Below, in pieces: positions 39,254-47,334 of a DNA stretch of 64,000 nucleotides; positions within the stretch are counted from its first letter, which is position 1; the number at the start of each line of letters is the position of its first letter. Both the position numbers and the translations under genes were made by a program. The notes under the pieces were generated by a model. That model was not told where the DNA came from and made no database searches. It worked only from the letters and a program-made list of their open reading frames with translations. Origin of the DNA: Nocardioides daeguensis (lineage in GTDB: Bacteria > Actinomycetota > Actinomycetes > Propionibacteriales > Nocardioidaceae); the NCBI RefSeq assembly GCF_019192965.1, contig NZ_JAHTKU010000015.1:110930-174929 (forward strand). Reading direction: 5' to 3'.

Positions 39254-39847
39254 TCAGTCGAGCCCGGCCACCGCCGTCGCGGCCCGGTGCAGCTCCTCGC
39301 GTACGACGGCCGTCGGGACGCCCCCCGCCACGAGGTCGGCCGACGAGCGGACCAGGCCGGCCACCAGCAGGGCGCGGACCCGGACCTCCTCCGGCGTGCG
39401 GGCGCCGCCGGTCCGGAGGATGCCGCCGAGGGTCGCGTAGAGCTCGCGGTGGCGCTGGCCGAAGTGCTCGAGGATCTCCGGCGACAGGTCGGACGCTCCC
39501 GCGCTCGCGTCGACGAGGGCGCCGTGCGCCTCGTCGGCGACGAAGTCGAGCTGCACGTCGAGCCAGGCGCGCAGCGCCTCGACCGTCGGGCCGAGCTCGT
39601 CGACGACCTCCTGCGAGCGGGCGAGGAGCGGGTCCATCTCCCGGTCGAACCAGACCTGGAGGATGTGCCCCTTGGTCGGGAAGTAGCGGTAGAGCGACGT
39701 CCGGCGCAGCCCGACCTCGGCGGCGATGTCGCCCAGCGAGACCGCCGCGACGCCGCGCTCGGCGAAGAGCCGTTGCGCCGCGGCGACCACGGCCGCCTCC
39801 TGCGCGGCGACGTGCTCGGCGATGCTGGCGCCGGTGATCCGCGGCAT
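39254..39847 (-). CDS. TetR-family regulator of the adjoining ABC exporter
   Basis: The 197-residue protein has a TetR helix-turn-helix (VSLGDIAAEVGLRRTSLYRYF) and a helical effector domain. It is the last gene of an apparent operon: permease, ATPase, regulator. A dyad overlapping the operon promoter at 41753-41784 is the likely operator, giving autoregulation. The ligand is probably the exported compound. Confidence 0.9.
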   Translation of the reverse strand: MPRITGASIAEHVAAQEAAVVAAAQRLFAERGVAAVSLGDIAAEVGLRRTSLYRYFPTKGHILQVWFDREMDPLLARSQEVVDELGPTVEALRAWLDVQLDFVADEAHGALVDASAGASDLSPEILEHFGQRHRELYATLGGILRTGGARTPEEVRVRALLVAGLVRSSADLVAGGVPTAVVREELHRAATAVAGLD

Positions 39848-39914
39848 GGGGCTCCTCCCGTGAGGTCGGCTCGAGTGGCATCGGGGTCGCCCGGGCGGCT
39901 GCCCGGGTCGTCGG

Positions 39915-40595
39915 TCAGGCCCTGCTGCCCGCCTGGATCGTGCCCCTGCTGAGGTGCAGGTGGCGGTCCGCGCGGGCGGCCTGGTCGGGGTCGTGGGTGA
40001 CCACCACGGTAGCGGCGCCGACCCGCCGGGCCTCGTCGAGCAGCAGGTCGAGGACGGCCTGTCCCCGCTCCGGGTCGAGCGACGCGGTCGGCTCGTCGGC
40101 GAGCACGACGGTCGGCTCGTTCATCAGCGCGCGGGCGATGCCGACCCGCTGGCGCTCGCCACCGGAGAGCTCGGCGGGCCGGGCGTCGAGGCGGTCGGCC
40201 AGGCCGACCCGCTCGAGCAGGTCCACCGCCCGGGCGCGGGCGGTCGCGTCGAGCGCGCCGGCGATGTGGGCGACCACCTCGACCTGCTCGCGCGCGGTGA
40301 GCGCGGGCAGCAGGTTGGGCGACTGGAACACGATGCCGACCTGGTCGCGGCGCAGCCGGACCCGGCCGCGGTCGTTGAGCGCGGTGGCGTCGGTGCCGCC
40401 GAGCAGGACCCGGCCCTCGTCGGGCGCACGGAGCAGCCCGGCGACGGCGACGAGCGTGGACTTGCCGGAGCCGGACGCCCCGGTGACGGCGACCGTCTCA
40501 CCGGGCTGCACCCCGAGGTCGAGCCGGTCGAGGAGGACGCGGCGGGTCGTGCCGTCCGGGACGGCGACGGTGATGTTCTCCAGGCGGAGGGACAT
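39915..40595 (-). CDS. MacB/LolD-type ABC transporter ATP-binding protein
   Basis: The 226-residue ATPase has Walker A GASGSGKST (39-47), Q loop VFQSPNLLPAL, signature LSGGERQRVGIARAL, Walker B VVLADEPTASLD and the switch His in VVTHDPDQA. The tight spacing and FtsX-type permease partner put it in the MacB/LolD class of mechanotransmission exporters. It lies 32 bp after the permease gene. Confidence 0.95.
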   Translation of the reverse strand: MSLRLENITVAVPDGTTRRVLLDRLDLGVQPGETVAVTGASGSGKSTLVAVAGLLRAPDEGRVLLGGTDATALNDRGRVRLRRDQVGIVFQSPNLLPALTAREQVEVVAHIAGALDATARARAVDLLERVGLADRLDARPAELSGGERQRVGIARALMNEPTVVLADEPTASLDPERGQAVLDLLLDEARRVGAATVVVTHDPDQAARADRHLHLSRGTIQAGSRA

Positions 40596-40627
40596 GAGGG
40601 TTCTCCTGGTTCGGGTTCGGCGAGAGG

Positions 40628-41725
40628 TCAGTCGGCGCTGCGCAGGGCCATGGCGGGATCGACCGAGACCACCTTGCGGATGCCGGCGAGGCAGCCGAGC
40701 AGGCCGGCGACGACCAGGAGGCCGAGGGCGGTGAGGGCCGGGGCGGCGGCGAGCCGGAACGGCACGGCGGTGTTGCCGACCAGCGCCCCGGCGCCGAAGG
40801 CGACCAGGCCGCCCAGCGCGGTGGCCAGGAGGAGCACGACGACCAGCTGGCCGACCGCGTCGCGGGCGACGTAGCCGCGGGAGGCGCCGAGCGCCTTGAG
40901 CACCGCGATCTGGCGGGCGCGTTGCATCGTCCACACCACGAAGAAGGCGCCGACGATGAGCGCGGAGATGACGAGCAGGAACCACTGGATCATCGACATG
41001 GTCTGGGTCTCGCCGGCGTACCCCGGCGAGCCGGCGTACGCCTCCTGCTTGGTGACGGTCGCGGTGCCGTCGGCGGCGTCGATCCGCTCGGCCGCGGCGG
41101 CGACGGTGTCGGGGTCGCCCTGGAGCGCGATCGCGGAGAAGCGGCCGCGGGCGTTGTCGCCGTAGAGCAGCGACTGCCAGGTCTCGAGGCTGGTGAAGGC
41201 GATGTCGACGTGCCCGTACGAGCCGGCGTAGGTGAACCCGAGGACCGGCACCTCCTCGTCGACACCGACGATGGTCAGCCGGTCACCGACCTCGATGCCC
41301 TGCTCCTCGAACTCGTGGCTCAGCACGAGCCCCGGCGGTCCGGCGAGGGCCTCCTCGGCGTCGTGGCGCGGGGCGAGGAAGGAGCCGGCCGGTACGCCGA
41401 ACAGCGCGACGTCGACCGTCTTCCCGCTCTCGGTCCGGGCGTTCACGAAGGACACCCCGAGCGGGGACGCCTCGACGCCCTCGACGCCGGACCAGCGCTC
41501 GAGGTCGCGGTCGTTGAGCGTCGATCGGCTGAACGTCTCCTCGGCACCGTGCTGGAAGGCGAGGTGCGTCATCGGCAGCCGGCGCAGGCCGGAGATGCCG
41601 TCGTCGACCAGGCCGTTGGCCAGCCCGGACAACATGGTCGTCAGCATCGCCACGAGGGCGATCACCGCCCCGACCAGGACGAATCGCCCCCGGGCGACCC
41701 GCAGCTCCCTCAGCGCGAGGTACAT
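40628..41725 (-). CDS. FtsX/MacB-type ABC transporter permease
   Basis: The 365-residue protein has one N-terminal helix, a large external domain (about residues 45-240), and three C-terminal helices (SMIQWFLLVISALIVGAFF onward). It ends in the VDPAMALRSAD pattern typical of MacB/FtsX permeases. It pairs with the ATPase downstream to export lipophilic or peptide compounds. ATG 41725 is used; a GTG at 41734 is possible. Confidence 0.92.
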   Translation of the reverse strand: MYLALRELRVARGRFVLVGAVIALVAMLTTMLSGLANGLVDDGISGLRRLPMTHLAFQHGAEETFSRSTLNDRDLERWSGVEGVEASPLGVSFVNARTESGKTVDVALFGVPAGSFLAPRHDAEEALAGPPGLVLSHEFEEQGIEVGDRLTIVGVDEEVPVLGFTYAGSYGHVDIAFTSLETWQSLLYGDNARGRFSAIALQGDPDTVAAAAERIDAADGTATVTKQEAYAGSPGYAGETQTMSMIQWFLLVISALIVGAFFVVWTMQRARQIAVLKALGASRGYVARDAVGQLVVVLLLATALGGLVAFGAGALVGNTAVPFRLAAAPALTALGLLVVAGLLGCLAGIRKVVSVDPAMALRSAD

Positions 41726-41752
41726 CTCCACCACTCCCTGTTTGACGACACC

Positions 41753-41788
41753 TTGTCGACATCATATCGACGAGATGTCGGCAAACAA
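41753..41788 (-). promoter_or_regulatory. Promoter and overlapping dyad of the ABC exporter/TetR operon
   Basis: On the minus strand TTGTTT (41788-41783) and TATGAT (41766-41761) are spaced by 16 bp, a good -35/-10 pair about 35-40 bp before the permease ATG. An inverted repeat with 11-bp arms (41753-41763 and 41774-41784, one mismatch) covers both boxes. A TetR protein bound here would block RNA polymerase. Confidence 0.7.
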
Positions 41789-41902
41789 GGGAGCCCGGCG
41801 CGACCTCGTGACGACCGTGACGGCCCTCCCCCAGACAGGGCGGTCACGGACCTCCGGCGACGGACCCGGCGACGATGACCGGGCGACGATGACCGGGCGG
41901 TC

Positions 41903-42967
41903 TCAGGCCAGGCGGCCCAGCACCGCCTCGGACTCGACCAGGCCGGCGTCGCTGGGCGCCTCGCCGCGGCCGAACACCTTCTCGTGCTGCTTCGCGCGCC
42001 AGGCCAGGTGCGCCTCGGCCGGGCGGTCGTACCCGTAGCGCGCCTGCGCCTGGGTCGGCGTGAGCACCTCGGGGCTCACCGGTGGTACGCCGAGCAGGAC
42101 CGGCGCGGCAACCGGCACCGTGCTGGGCGAGAGCAGGGCGAGGAGCCGCAGCTGGAGCCGCTTGTTGGTCGCCAGCACCGCGAAGGTCGAGCGCAGGACC
42201 GGCCGCGCCAGGAGATCCAGGGCCGGCGGCTGGGTCACGTCGCCCATCTCCCGCATCCAGTGCGGCAGGGTGGCGATCACGCCCGCGCGGAAGAACCGGC
42301 CGACCACCCACTGCGCCGGACGCAGCACCGGCGGGAGGTCGCCGACGAGCTGGTCGAGGTCCATCAGGTGCTTCATCGCCCGCTGCGCGATGGGCGAGCC
42401 GGACATGACCGGGCGCATCCGCTCGTAGTACGCGTGCAGCTCGGCTCGCGAGCGCGGGACGTCGTCGGGCGAGCAGGTCTGCAGCTCGGCGGCCCGGGCG
42501 CACTCCTCCCAGTACTGCGCCTCCTCGGCCTCGGACAGCCGGCCGGGCCCGTACATCTCGTAGGCCTTGAGCACCGAGTGCCACCCGGTGACGAGGATCC
42601 ACAGCTGCGAGTCGGGGTCGTTGGCGTCGTAGCGCGCGCCGCTGTAGGGCTCGGTGCCGATTGCCTTGCTGTGCACCTTGACCAGCACGTCGGCAGCGTG
42701 CGCGGCCGCCCGGCTCCCCCCGAACGCGACCAGCGCGAAGTAGTGGATGGTGCGGTCGTAGCGGGTTTGCGGGCGTCGGTAGATGTCCTGGGTGCGGTCG
42801 ACCGAGGCCACCAGGGCCGGGTCGAGCTCCTCGACGACGACCGCCCGGCTGAAGCCGATGGTCAACGACGTGGGGTAGCTCCAGACCTTCCAGGTCACCG
42901 AACCGGGACCGAAGAAGCCGTGGTCGTCGGCGGGGGTGATCGCGCCGGAGCGCTTCGTGGTCGCCAT
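41903..42967 (-). CDS. DUF2236 (MpaB/latex-clearing-like) oxygenase family protein
   Basis: The 354-residue protein matches the DUF2236 family. It has DDHGFFGPGSVTWKVWSYPTS at the N-terminus, IYRRPQTRYDRTIHYFALVAFG, a His-rich helix AADVLVKVHSKAIG, and LWILVTGWHSVL, positions of the haem-linked histidines in MpaB/Lcp-type enzymes. Reaction unknown, perhaps oxygenation of a hydrophobic substrate. It diverges from a TetR gene with a dyad in the 63-bp gap. Confidence 0.85.
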   Translation of the reverse strand: MATTKRSGAITPADDHGFFGPGSVTWKVWSYPTSLTIGFSRAVVVEELDPALVASVDRTQDIYRRPQTRYDRTIHYFALVAFGGSRAAAHAADVLVKVHSKAIGTEPYSGARYDANDPDSQLWILVTGWHSVLKAYEMYGPGRLSEAEEAQYWEECARAAELQTCSPDDVPRSRAELHAYYERMRPVMSGSPIAQRAMKHLMDLDQLVGDLPPVLRPAQWVVGRFFRAGVIATLPHWMREMGDVTQPPALDLLARPVLRSTFAVLATNKRLQLRLLALLSPSTVPVAAPVLLGVPPVSPEVLTPTQAQARYGYDRPAEAHLAWRAKQHEKVFGRGEAPSDAGLVESEAVLGRLA

Positions 42968-42978
42968 GCAGGAGAGAA

Positions 42979-42996
42979 TGCTACACATGCGTAGTA
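42979..42996. promoter_or_regulatory. Candidate TetR operator between DUF2236 and TetR genes
   Basis: The dyad is CTAC, one base, CATG, one base, GTAG, with further matching T and A at 42979 and 42996. It sits in the 63-bp gap between two divergent starts, where a TetR regulator usually controls both genes. Confidence 0.5.
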
Positions 42997-43030
42997 AATG
43001 GAAGGGTCCGGTCGCCCTAAGGTGGGCACC

Positions 43031-43639
43031 ATGTCCGCGCCGGCCCGCAAGCGACGCCCGTACGCGCCCCGTGTGCCGATGGCCGAGCGCCGCGAGCAGC
43101 TCCTCGACGCCGCGCTGACGATCATCGACCGCGACGGGTACGACGGCGTCTCGATCGACGCCATCGCCCGCGAGGTCGGCGTCACCCGCCCGGTCGTGTA
43201 CGGCGCCTTCGACGGCCTCGGGCCGCTGCTCACGGCGCTGCTCGACCGACAGCAGCAGCGCGCGATCACCCAGCTGTACGGCGCCCTCCCACTCACCGCG
43301 CTCGCCAGCACGCCGCTCGGGATCGTCGAGCGCGCGGTGCCGGCGCTGCACGCGATGGTGCTCGCCGACCCGGTCACCTGGCGGGCGATCCTGCGCTCGC
43401 CGGCCAACGTCCCGGACGTCGTGCGCGAGCGGATCGAGGGCGACCGCACCCGGGTCCGCGGCACCCTCCAGATGATGGTCGCCGCGGTCCTGCCGGGCGC
43501 GGACGCCGAGGTGCTCGCCCACGCCGTCCTCGCGCTCCTCGACCACTTCGGCCAGCTGGTGCTCGCCGAGCCGGAGCAGTTCAGCGCCGAACGCCTCACC
43601 GCGGCGGCACGCGCCATGATCGGGGCATGGATCCCGTGA
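43031..43639 (+). CDS. TetR-family regulator (divergent to DUF2236 gene)
   Basis: The 202-residue protein has a basic N-terminus and a TetR helix-turn-helix (VSIDAIAREVGVTRPVVYGAF), then a C-terminal helical domain. ATG 43031 is used; the ORF extends upstream to 42998 without conserved sequence. It probably represses the divergent DUF2236 gene. Its 3' end overlaps the GNAT gene by 13 bp. Confidence 0.9.
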   Translation: MSAPARKRRPYAPRVPMAERREQLLDAALTIIDRDGYDGVSIDAIAREVGVTRPVVYGAFDGLGPLLTALLDRQQQRAITQLYGALPLTALASTPLGIVERAVPALHAMVLADPVTWRAILRSPANVPDVVRERIEGDRTRVRGTLQMMVAAVLPGADAEVLAHAVLALLDHFGQLVLAEPEQFSAERLTAAARAMIGAWIP

Positions 43640-44103
43640 CGGTACGGCTCGCGACCCCCGCCGACGCGTTCGTCGTCGGCGGCCTCCTCTTCGACTTCAA
43701 CACCGAGTACGACACCCCGACGCCGAGCGCCGCCGACCTCGGCGACCGCTTCACCGCCCTGCTGGCGCGCCCGGACGTGCTCGTCGTGCTCGCCGAGGAC
43801 CCGGCGAGCGGCGACGCGACCGGGTTCGGCTACCTCACCTTGCGCCCCACGCCGTACGGCGACGGGCCCCTGGCCCAGCTCGAGGAGCTGTACGTGGTCC
43901 CGCCGCTGCGCGACCGGGGCATCGGCACCGCCCTGCTCACCCGGGCCGTCGCCGAGGTCGAGCAGCGCGGCGGGATCGAGGTGCACATCAACGTCGACGA
44001 GGTCGACGTCGACACCCGGCGGTTCTACGAGCGGCACGGGTTCACGAACATCCAGCCCGGCGCGGACTACCGGATGCTCTGCTACCTGCGCGAGCTGACG
44101 TGA
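43627..44103 (+). CDS. GNAT-family N-acetyltransferase
   Basis: The 158-residue protein shows the GNAT core: GFGYLTLRP, LEELYVVPPLRDRGIGTALLT with the acetyl-CoA-binding R-x-x-G-x-G/A, and DTRRFYERHGF. The acceptor is unknown. It starts inside the end of the TetR gene, so the two are coupled. Confidence 0.9.
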   Translation: MDPVTVRLATPADAFVVGGLLFDFNTEYDTPTPSAADLGDRFTALLARPDVLVVLAEDPASGDATGFGYLTLRPTPYGDGPLAQLEELYVVPPLRDRGIGTALLTRAVAEVEQRGGIEVHINVDEVDVDTRRFYERHGFTNIQPGADYRMLCYLRELT

Positions 44104-44130
44104 GCCCGCCGGGCTGAGGTCACCCCCGCT

Positions 44131-44237
44131 GTAACACGCTGTCCACCCGACTTCCCGACGGTTGTCAGCCGAAAGTCGCCGAACTCCGGGCCGATTCTGC
44201 TGAATCGCGACAGCTAGTTGCGCGGACAGCGTGTTAC
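44131..44237. repeat. 107-bp GTAACAC element, copy B
   Basis: It begins GTAACACGCTGTCCACC at 44131 and ends with GGACAGCGTGTTAC at 44237. Length equals copy A exactly. The conserved core CCGACGGTTGTC and flanks occur in reverse orientation in copy A. It lies between the GNAT gene and the convergent AraC gene. Confidence 0.75.
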
Positions 44238-44285
44238 TTCCGGTGGCAGCGGCCGCCCCCGCGGGGGTCCTCCCCCGGCTCGACC

Positions 44286-45128
44286 TCACCCTCGACCGGA
44301 CGGCTCCGCGCTGAACTCCCCCGGCGTCAGGCCGGTGACGGTCCGGAAGTCGCGGGTCAGGTGCGCCTGGTCGGCGTACCCCAGCTCGGCGGCGACCCGC
44401 GCCAGGTCGACGCGCTCACCGGCGCGCAGCAGGTCGGCCGCGTCCTGCAGCCGGCGGCGCTGCACCAGCCACTTGGGCGAGAGCCCGATCCGGCGCCGGG
44501 TCAGCCGCTGCAGCGCCCGCTCGCCGATGTCGAACTTCGCGCAGACCTGGGAGACCCGCTGCACCTCGCGGTCGCCCTCGACGTGCTCCACGATCGCGTT
44601 GACCAGCCGCCCCTCGTCGTCCACCGGCACCAGGACGGCGAGCGCCTCGGCGACCAGCGCACACGCCTCCTGCTGCCGGGCGACCTCGGCGGGATCGTCC
44701 CCGAGGGCGGCCACGACCGCCGCGACCAGGCCAGCGGCGTCCAGGCCGGGGACCGCGGCCAGTGCTCGCCGCTGGTTGGTCAGCTCCACCACCGGACCAC
44801 CGACCAGCGCGAGTCCGGCGGCCGGCTGCATCATCACGCCGACGGCCCACCCGGAACCGGCGAGCTCCTCGGTGCTCAGCCCGGCGTGCGGACCGACCAG
44901 CTGCCCGCCGTCCGGGCCGACGACGACCTGGCACACGGGGTACTGCAGCACCCGCTGCACCGAGGTCTGCCCCGGCGGCAGGGACCACACCGGCACCCAG
45001 AACCGGCGTACCGCGTCGGCGAGCGCCGGCGGCGGGGCGTAGCGGCGCAGCGAGGGGCTGTACCCGCGGACGTCGCGCAGCTGGGCGGGCTCGACCACGT
45101 CGAGCGGTCCGTCGGGCGTCCAGCGCAT
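44286..45128 (-). CDS. AraC-family transcriptional regulator
   Basis: The 280-residue protein has an N-terminal sensing region and a C-terminal AraC DNA-binding domain with two helix-turn-helices (DLARVAAELGYADQAHLTRDF and nearby). GLTPGEF closes the domain. It is divergent from the VOC-family gene 51 bp away and may regulate it. Confidence 0.9.
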   Translation of the reverse strand: MRWTPDGPLDVVEPAQLRDVRGYSPSLRRYAPPPALADAVRRFWVPVWSLPPGQTSVQRVLQYPVCQVVVGPDGGQLVGPHAGLSTEELAGSGWAVGVMMQPAAGLALVGGPVVELTNQRRALAAVPGLDAAGLVAAVVAALGDDPAEVARQQEACALVAEALAVLVPVDDEGRLVNAIVEHVEGDREVQRVSQVCAKFDIGERALQRLTRRRIGLSPKWLVQRRRLQDAADLLRAGERVDLARVAAELGYADQAHLTRDFRTVTGLTPGEFSAEPSGRG

Positions 45129-45179
45129 GTGTCGGATTCTTTCAAGACCACTGTCGGTGGCCAGGGGCACGGTGGGGAC

Positions 45180-45569
45180 ATGACCTCTCCCGTGACCGAG
45201 CTCATCGCGTTCACCATCGACTCGGCCGACGCCGCCGCGCTGGCCCGCTTCTACGCCGACCTGACCGGCGGCGAGGTGACCGGCGACTACCCGGAGTACG
45301 GGTACGCCTCCGCCTCCGTCCTCGGCGCGACCCTCAACTTCCAGACGGTGCAGGACTTCGCCCGTCCGCAGTGGCCGGGCCAGGCGCACCCGCAGCAGTT
45401 CCACCTCGACTTCCGGGTGCCCGACCTCGAGGCGGCCACCGCGCACGCCGAGTCGCTCGGCGCGAGCGTCGCCGACACCCAGCCGGCGGCCGAGGTGGGC
45501 GGCGCCTGGCGGGTCATGCTCGACCCGGACGGCCACCCGTTCTGCCTCTGCCCGCCGCAGGAGGGCTGA
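45180..45569 (+). CDS. VOC-family (glyoxalase/bleomycin-resistance-like) protein
   Basis: The 129-residue protein has the paired beta-alpha-beta-beta-beta modules of the VOC fold: IAFTIDSADAAALARFYADL early, QFHLDFRVPDLEAATAHAESLG, and VMLDPDGHPFCLCP at the end. Possible metal ligands are His in QFHLDF and the acidic residue near FYADLTGG. Substrate unknown. GTGGGGAC precedes the ATG. Confidence 0.88.
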   Translation: MTSPVTELIAFTIDSADAAALARFYADLTGGEVTGDYPEYGYASASVLGATLNFQTVQDFARPQWPGQAHPQQFHLDFRVPDLEAATAHAESLGASVADTQPAAEVGGAWRVMLDPDGHPFCLCPPQEG

Positions 45570-45600
45570 CAACGCAGCGCACCCCGGCGCATGATGGGGC

Positions 45601-45879
45601 ATGCGCCGGGTCCACCAGCCCCTCCCGAGCGCGGGTGCGGCCTACCTCGACGCCCGCGGGGACGGCCGCGCGATGCGGGTCAGTTGGCACGCCGAGGCCG
45701 AGGTCGTCGTCCTCTCGCTGTGGCGCGACAACGTCTGCACCGGCACCTTCCAGCTCGCGTTGGAGGACGTGCCGGGCCTGGTCGACCTGCTCGCGGCCCG
45801 GTACGCCGACGCACCTGACGAACGGGCTGTGTATCCGCCGGATACGGAGCCCATCCGCCAGGTGCGTGGCAGCGCCTGA
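45601..45879 (+). CDS. Small hypothetical protein with repeat-encoded C-terminus
   Basis: The 92-residue ORF has a plausible core (MRVSWHAEAEVVVLSLWRD then CTGTFQLALEDVPGLVDLL), a small beta-rich domain I have no name for. The last 20 or so codons are encoded by a palindromic repeat (45810-45866) seen in non-coding gaps elsewhere in this window. The native protein probably once ended earlier and the repeat inserted at its 3' end. Confidence 0.6.
   Translation: MRRVHQPLPSAGAAYLDARGDGRAMRVSWHAEAEVVVLSLWRDNVCTGTFQLALEDVPGLVDLLAARYADAPDERAVYPPDTEPIRQVRGSA
45810..45866. repeat. GCACCTGACG palindrome, copy 1
   Basis: Arms CGCACCTGACGAACGGGCT and the inverse at the right end (to 45866) enclose TATCCGCCGGATA, itself palindromic. 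It is related to copies at 54681-54745 and 63893-63952. It is read as coding sequence by the small ORF here and lies before a convergent gene. Confidence 0.75.
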
Positions 45880-45919
45880 GGTCTCGAGGCGCGTCGCTCG
45901 CGCTCCTCGCACCTCACCC
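45880..45919. repeat. Solo half of the A-spacer-B repeat family
   Basis: GGTCTCGAGGCGCGTCGCTC and the following CTCGCACCTCACCC match one arm of the composite elements with a third core sequence. No partner arm is present nearby. Confidence 0.55.
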
Positions 45920-45929
45920 AGCGATTGCG

Positions 45930-47273
45930 TCAGCCGACGGTGCGGATGAGCTTCTTGTTGACGAACTCCTCCATGCCGTAGCGGCTCAGCTCGCGGCCGA
46001 AGCCGGAGCGCTTCACGCCGCCGAAGGGCAGCTCGGCCGCGTCGAGCCCGACGCCGTTGACGAAGACCATGCCGGCCTCGATCTGGTCGGCGACGCGCTG
46101 CGCCTGGGCCGCGTCGGTGGAGAAGACGTAGGAGCCGAGGCCGTACGGCGTGTCGTTGGCGATCCGCACCGCGTCGTCCTCGTCGCTCGCGCGGAACACC
46201 ATCGCGACCGGCCCGAACAGCTCCTGGCGGTACGCCGGGTTGTCGGTCGTGATGCCCGACAGCACGCCGCTGGGGTAGAAGGCGCCGTCGCGCTCGCCGG
46301 CGGTGGCCAGGATCGCGCCGCCGGCGACGGCCTCGTCGACCTGCTTGGCGAGGTTGTCCGCGGCCGTGACCGAGGACAGCGGGGAGCCACCGGAGGCCTC
46401 GAGGAGCTTCTCGGTGAAGCGGGAGACGAAGTCGTCGTACAGGCTGTCGACGACGATGAACCGCTTGCCGCCGTTGCAGACCTGGCCGGCGTTGTCCATC
46501 CGCGCGAACACCGCCGCCTCGACGGTGGCGTCGAGGTCGTCGGTGGACAGCACGATGAACGGGTCCGAGCCGCCGAGCTCGAGGACGACCTTCTTCAGGT
46601 TCCGCCCGGCGATCTCGGCCACCGCCGCACCGGCGCGCTCGGAGCCGGTGAGCGAGACGCCCTGGACGCGCGGGTCGGCGATGATGTCGGCGACCTGCTC
46701 GTTGGTGGCGTAGATGTTGACGTAGGCGCCCTCGGGGAACCCGGCGTCGCGGAAGATCTGCTCCTGCAGCGCGGCCGAGCGCGGGCACTGCGGCGCGTGC
46801 TTGAGCAGGATCGTGTTGCCGGTGACCAGGTTCGGGCCGGCGAACCGGGCGATCTGGTAGACGGGGAAGTTCCACGGCATGATGCCGAGCAGGACGCCGA
46901 CCGGCATCTTGCGGACCACCGCGGTGCCCTCGCCCTCGCCGAGCTCGATCGGCTCGTCGGCGAGGAAGCGCTCGGCGTTGTCGGCGTAGAACTCGTAGAT
47001 CGAGGCGGAGAAGTCGACCTCGCCCTCGGCGTCGGAGAGCGGCTTGCCCATCTCCTCGACCATCGCGGCGGCCAGCTCGGCGGTCCGCTCACGGTGCAGC
47101 TCGGCGACCCGGCGGATCAGCGCGGCCCGCTCGGCGACGCTGGTGGTGCGCCCCCAGGAGGTGTACGCCGCGGACGCCGCGTCGATCGCGGCGGCGATGT
47201 CGGCGTCGGTGGCGGTCGGGAAGGTCTCGACCAGCTCTCCGGTCGCGGGGTTGCGGACGGCGTACTCGGTCAT
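45930..47273 (-). CDS. gabD: NAD(P)-dependent succinate-semialdehyde dehydrogenase-type enzyme
   Basis: The 447-residue aldehyde dehydrogenase has GIMPWNFPVYQIARF, the catalytic Glu region VVLELGGSDPFIV and nucleophile Cys266 in NAGQVCNGGKRFIV. C-terminal GLGSYVFS and PFGGVKRSGFGRELS follow. This is the short SSADH/GabD branch. Beside a polyamine/GABA-type importer it likely oxidises succinic semialdehyde or a related amino-aldehyde to feed the TCA cycle. It is the last gene of the operon, 61 bp after the PotC-like gene. Confidence 0.88.
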   Translation of the reverse strand: MTEYAVRNPATGELVETFPTATDADIAAAIDAASAAYTSWGRTTSVAERAALIRRVAELHRERTAELAAAMVEEMGKPLSDAEGEVDFSASIYEFYADNAERFLADEPIELGEGEGTAVVRKMPVGVLLGIMPWNFPVYQIARFAGPNLVTGNTILLKHAPQCPRSAALQEQIFRDAGFPEGAYVNIYATNEQVADIIADPRVQGVSLTGSERAGAAVAEIAGRNLKKVVLELGGSDPFIVLSTDDLDATVEAAVFARMDNAGQVCNGGKRFIVVDSLYDDFVSRFTEKLLEASGGSPLSSVTAADNLAKQVDEAVAGGAILATAGERDGAFYPSGVLSGITTDNPAYRQELFGPVAMVFRASDEDDAVRIANDTPYGLGSYVFSTDAAQAQRVADQIEAGMVFVNGVGLDAAELPFGGVKRSGFGRELSRYGMEEFVNKKLIRTVG

Positions 47274-47334
47274 GGGGTGGGGCTCCTTCGGATGATCGGT
47301 CGGTGCGCCGGTTCGGTGCGCCGGGTGGGGTGGA

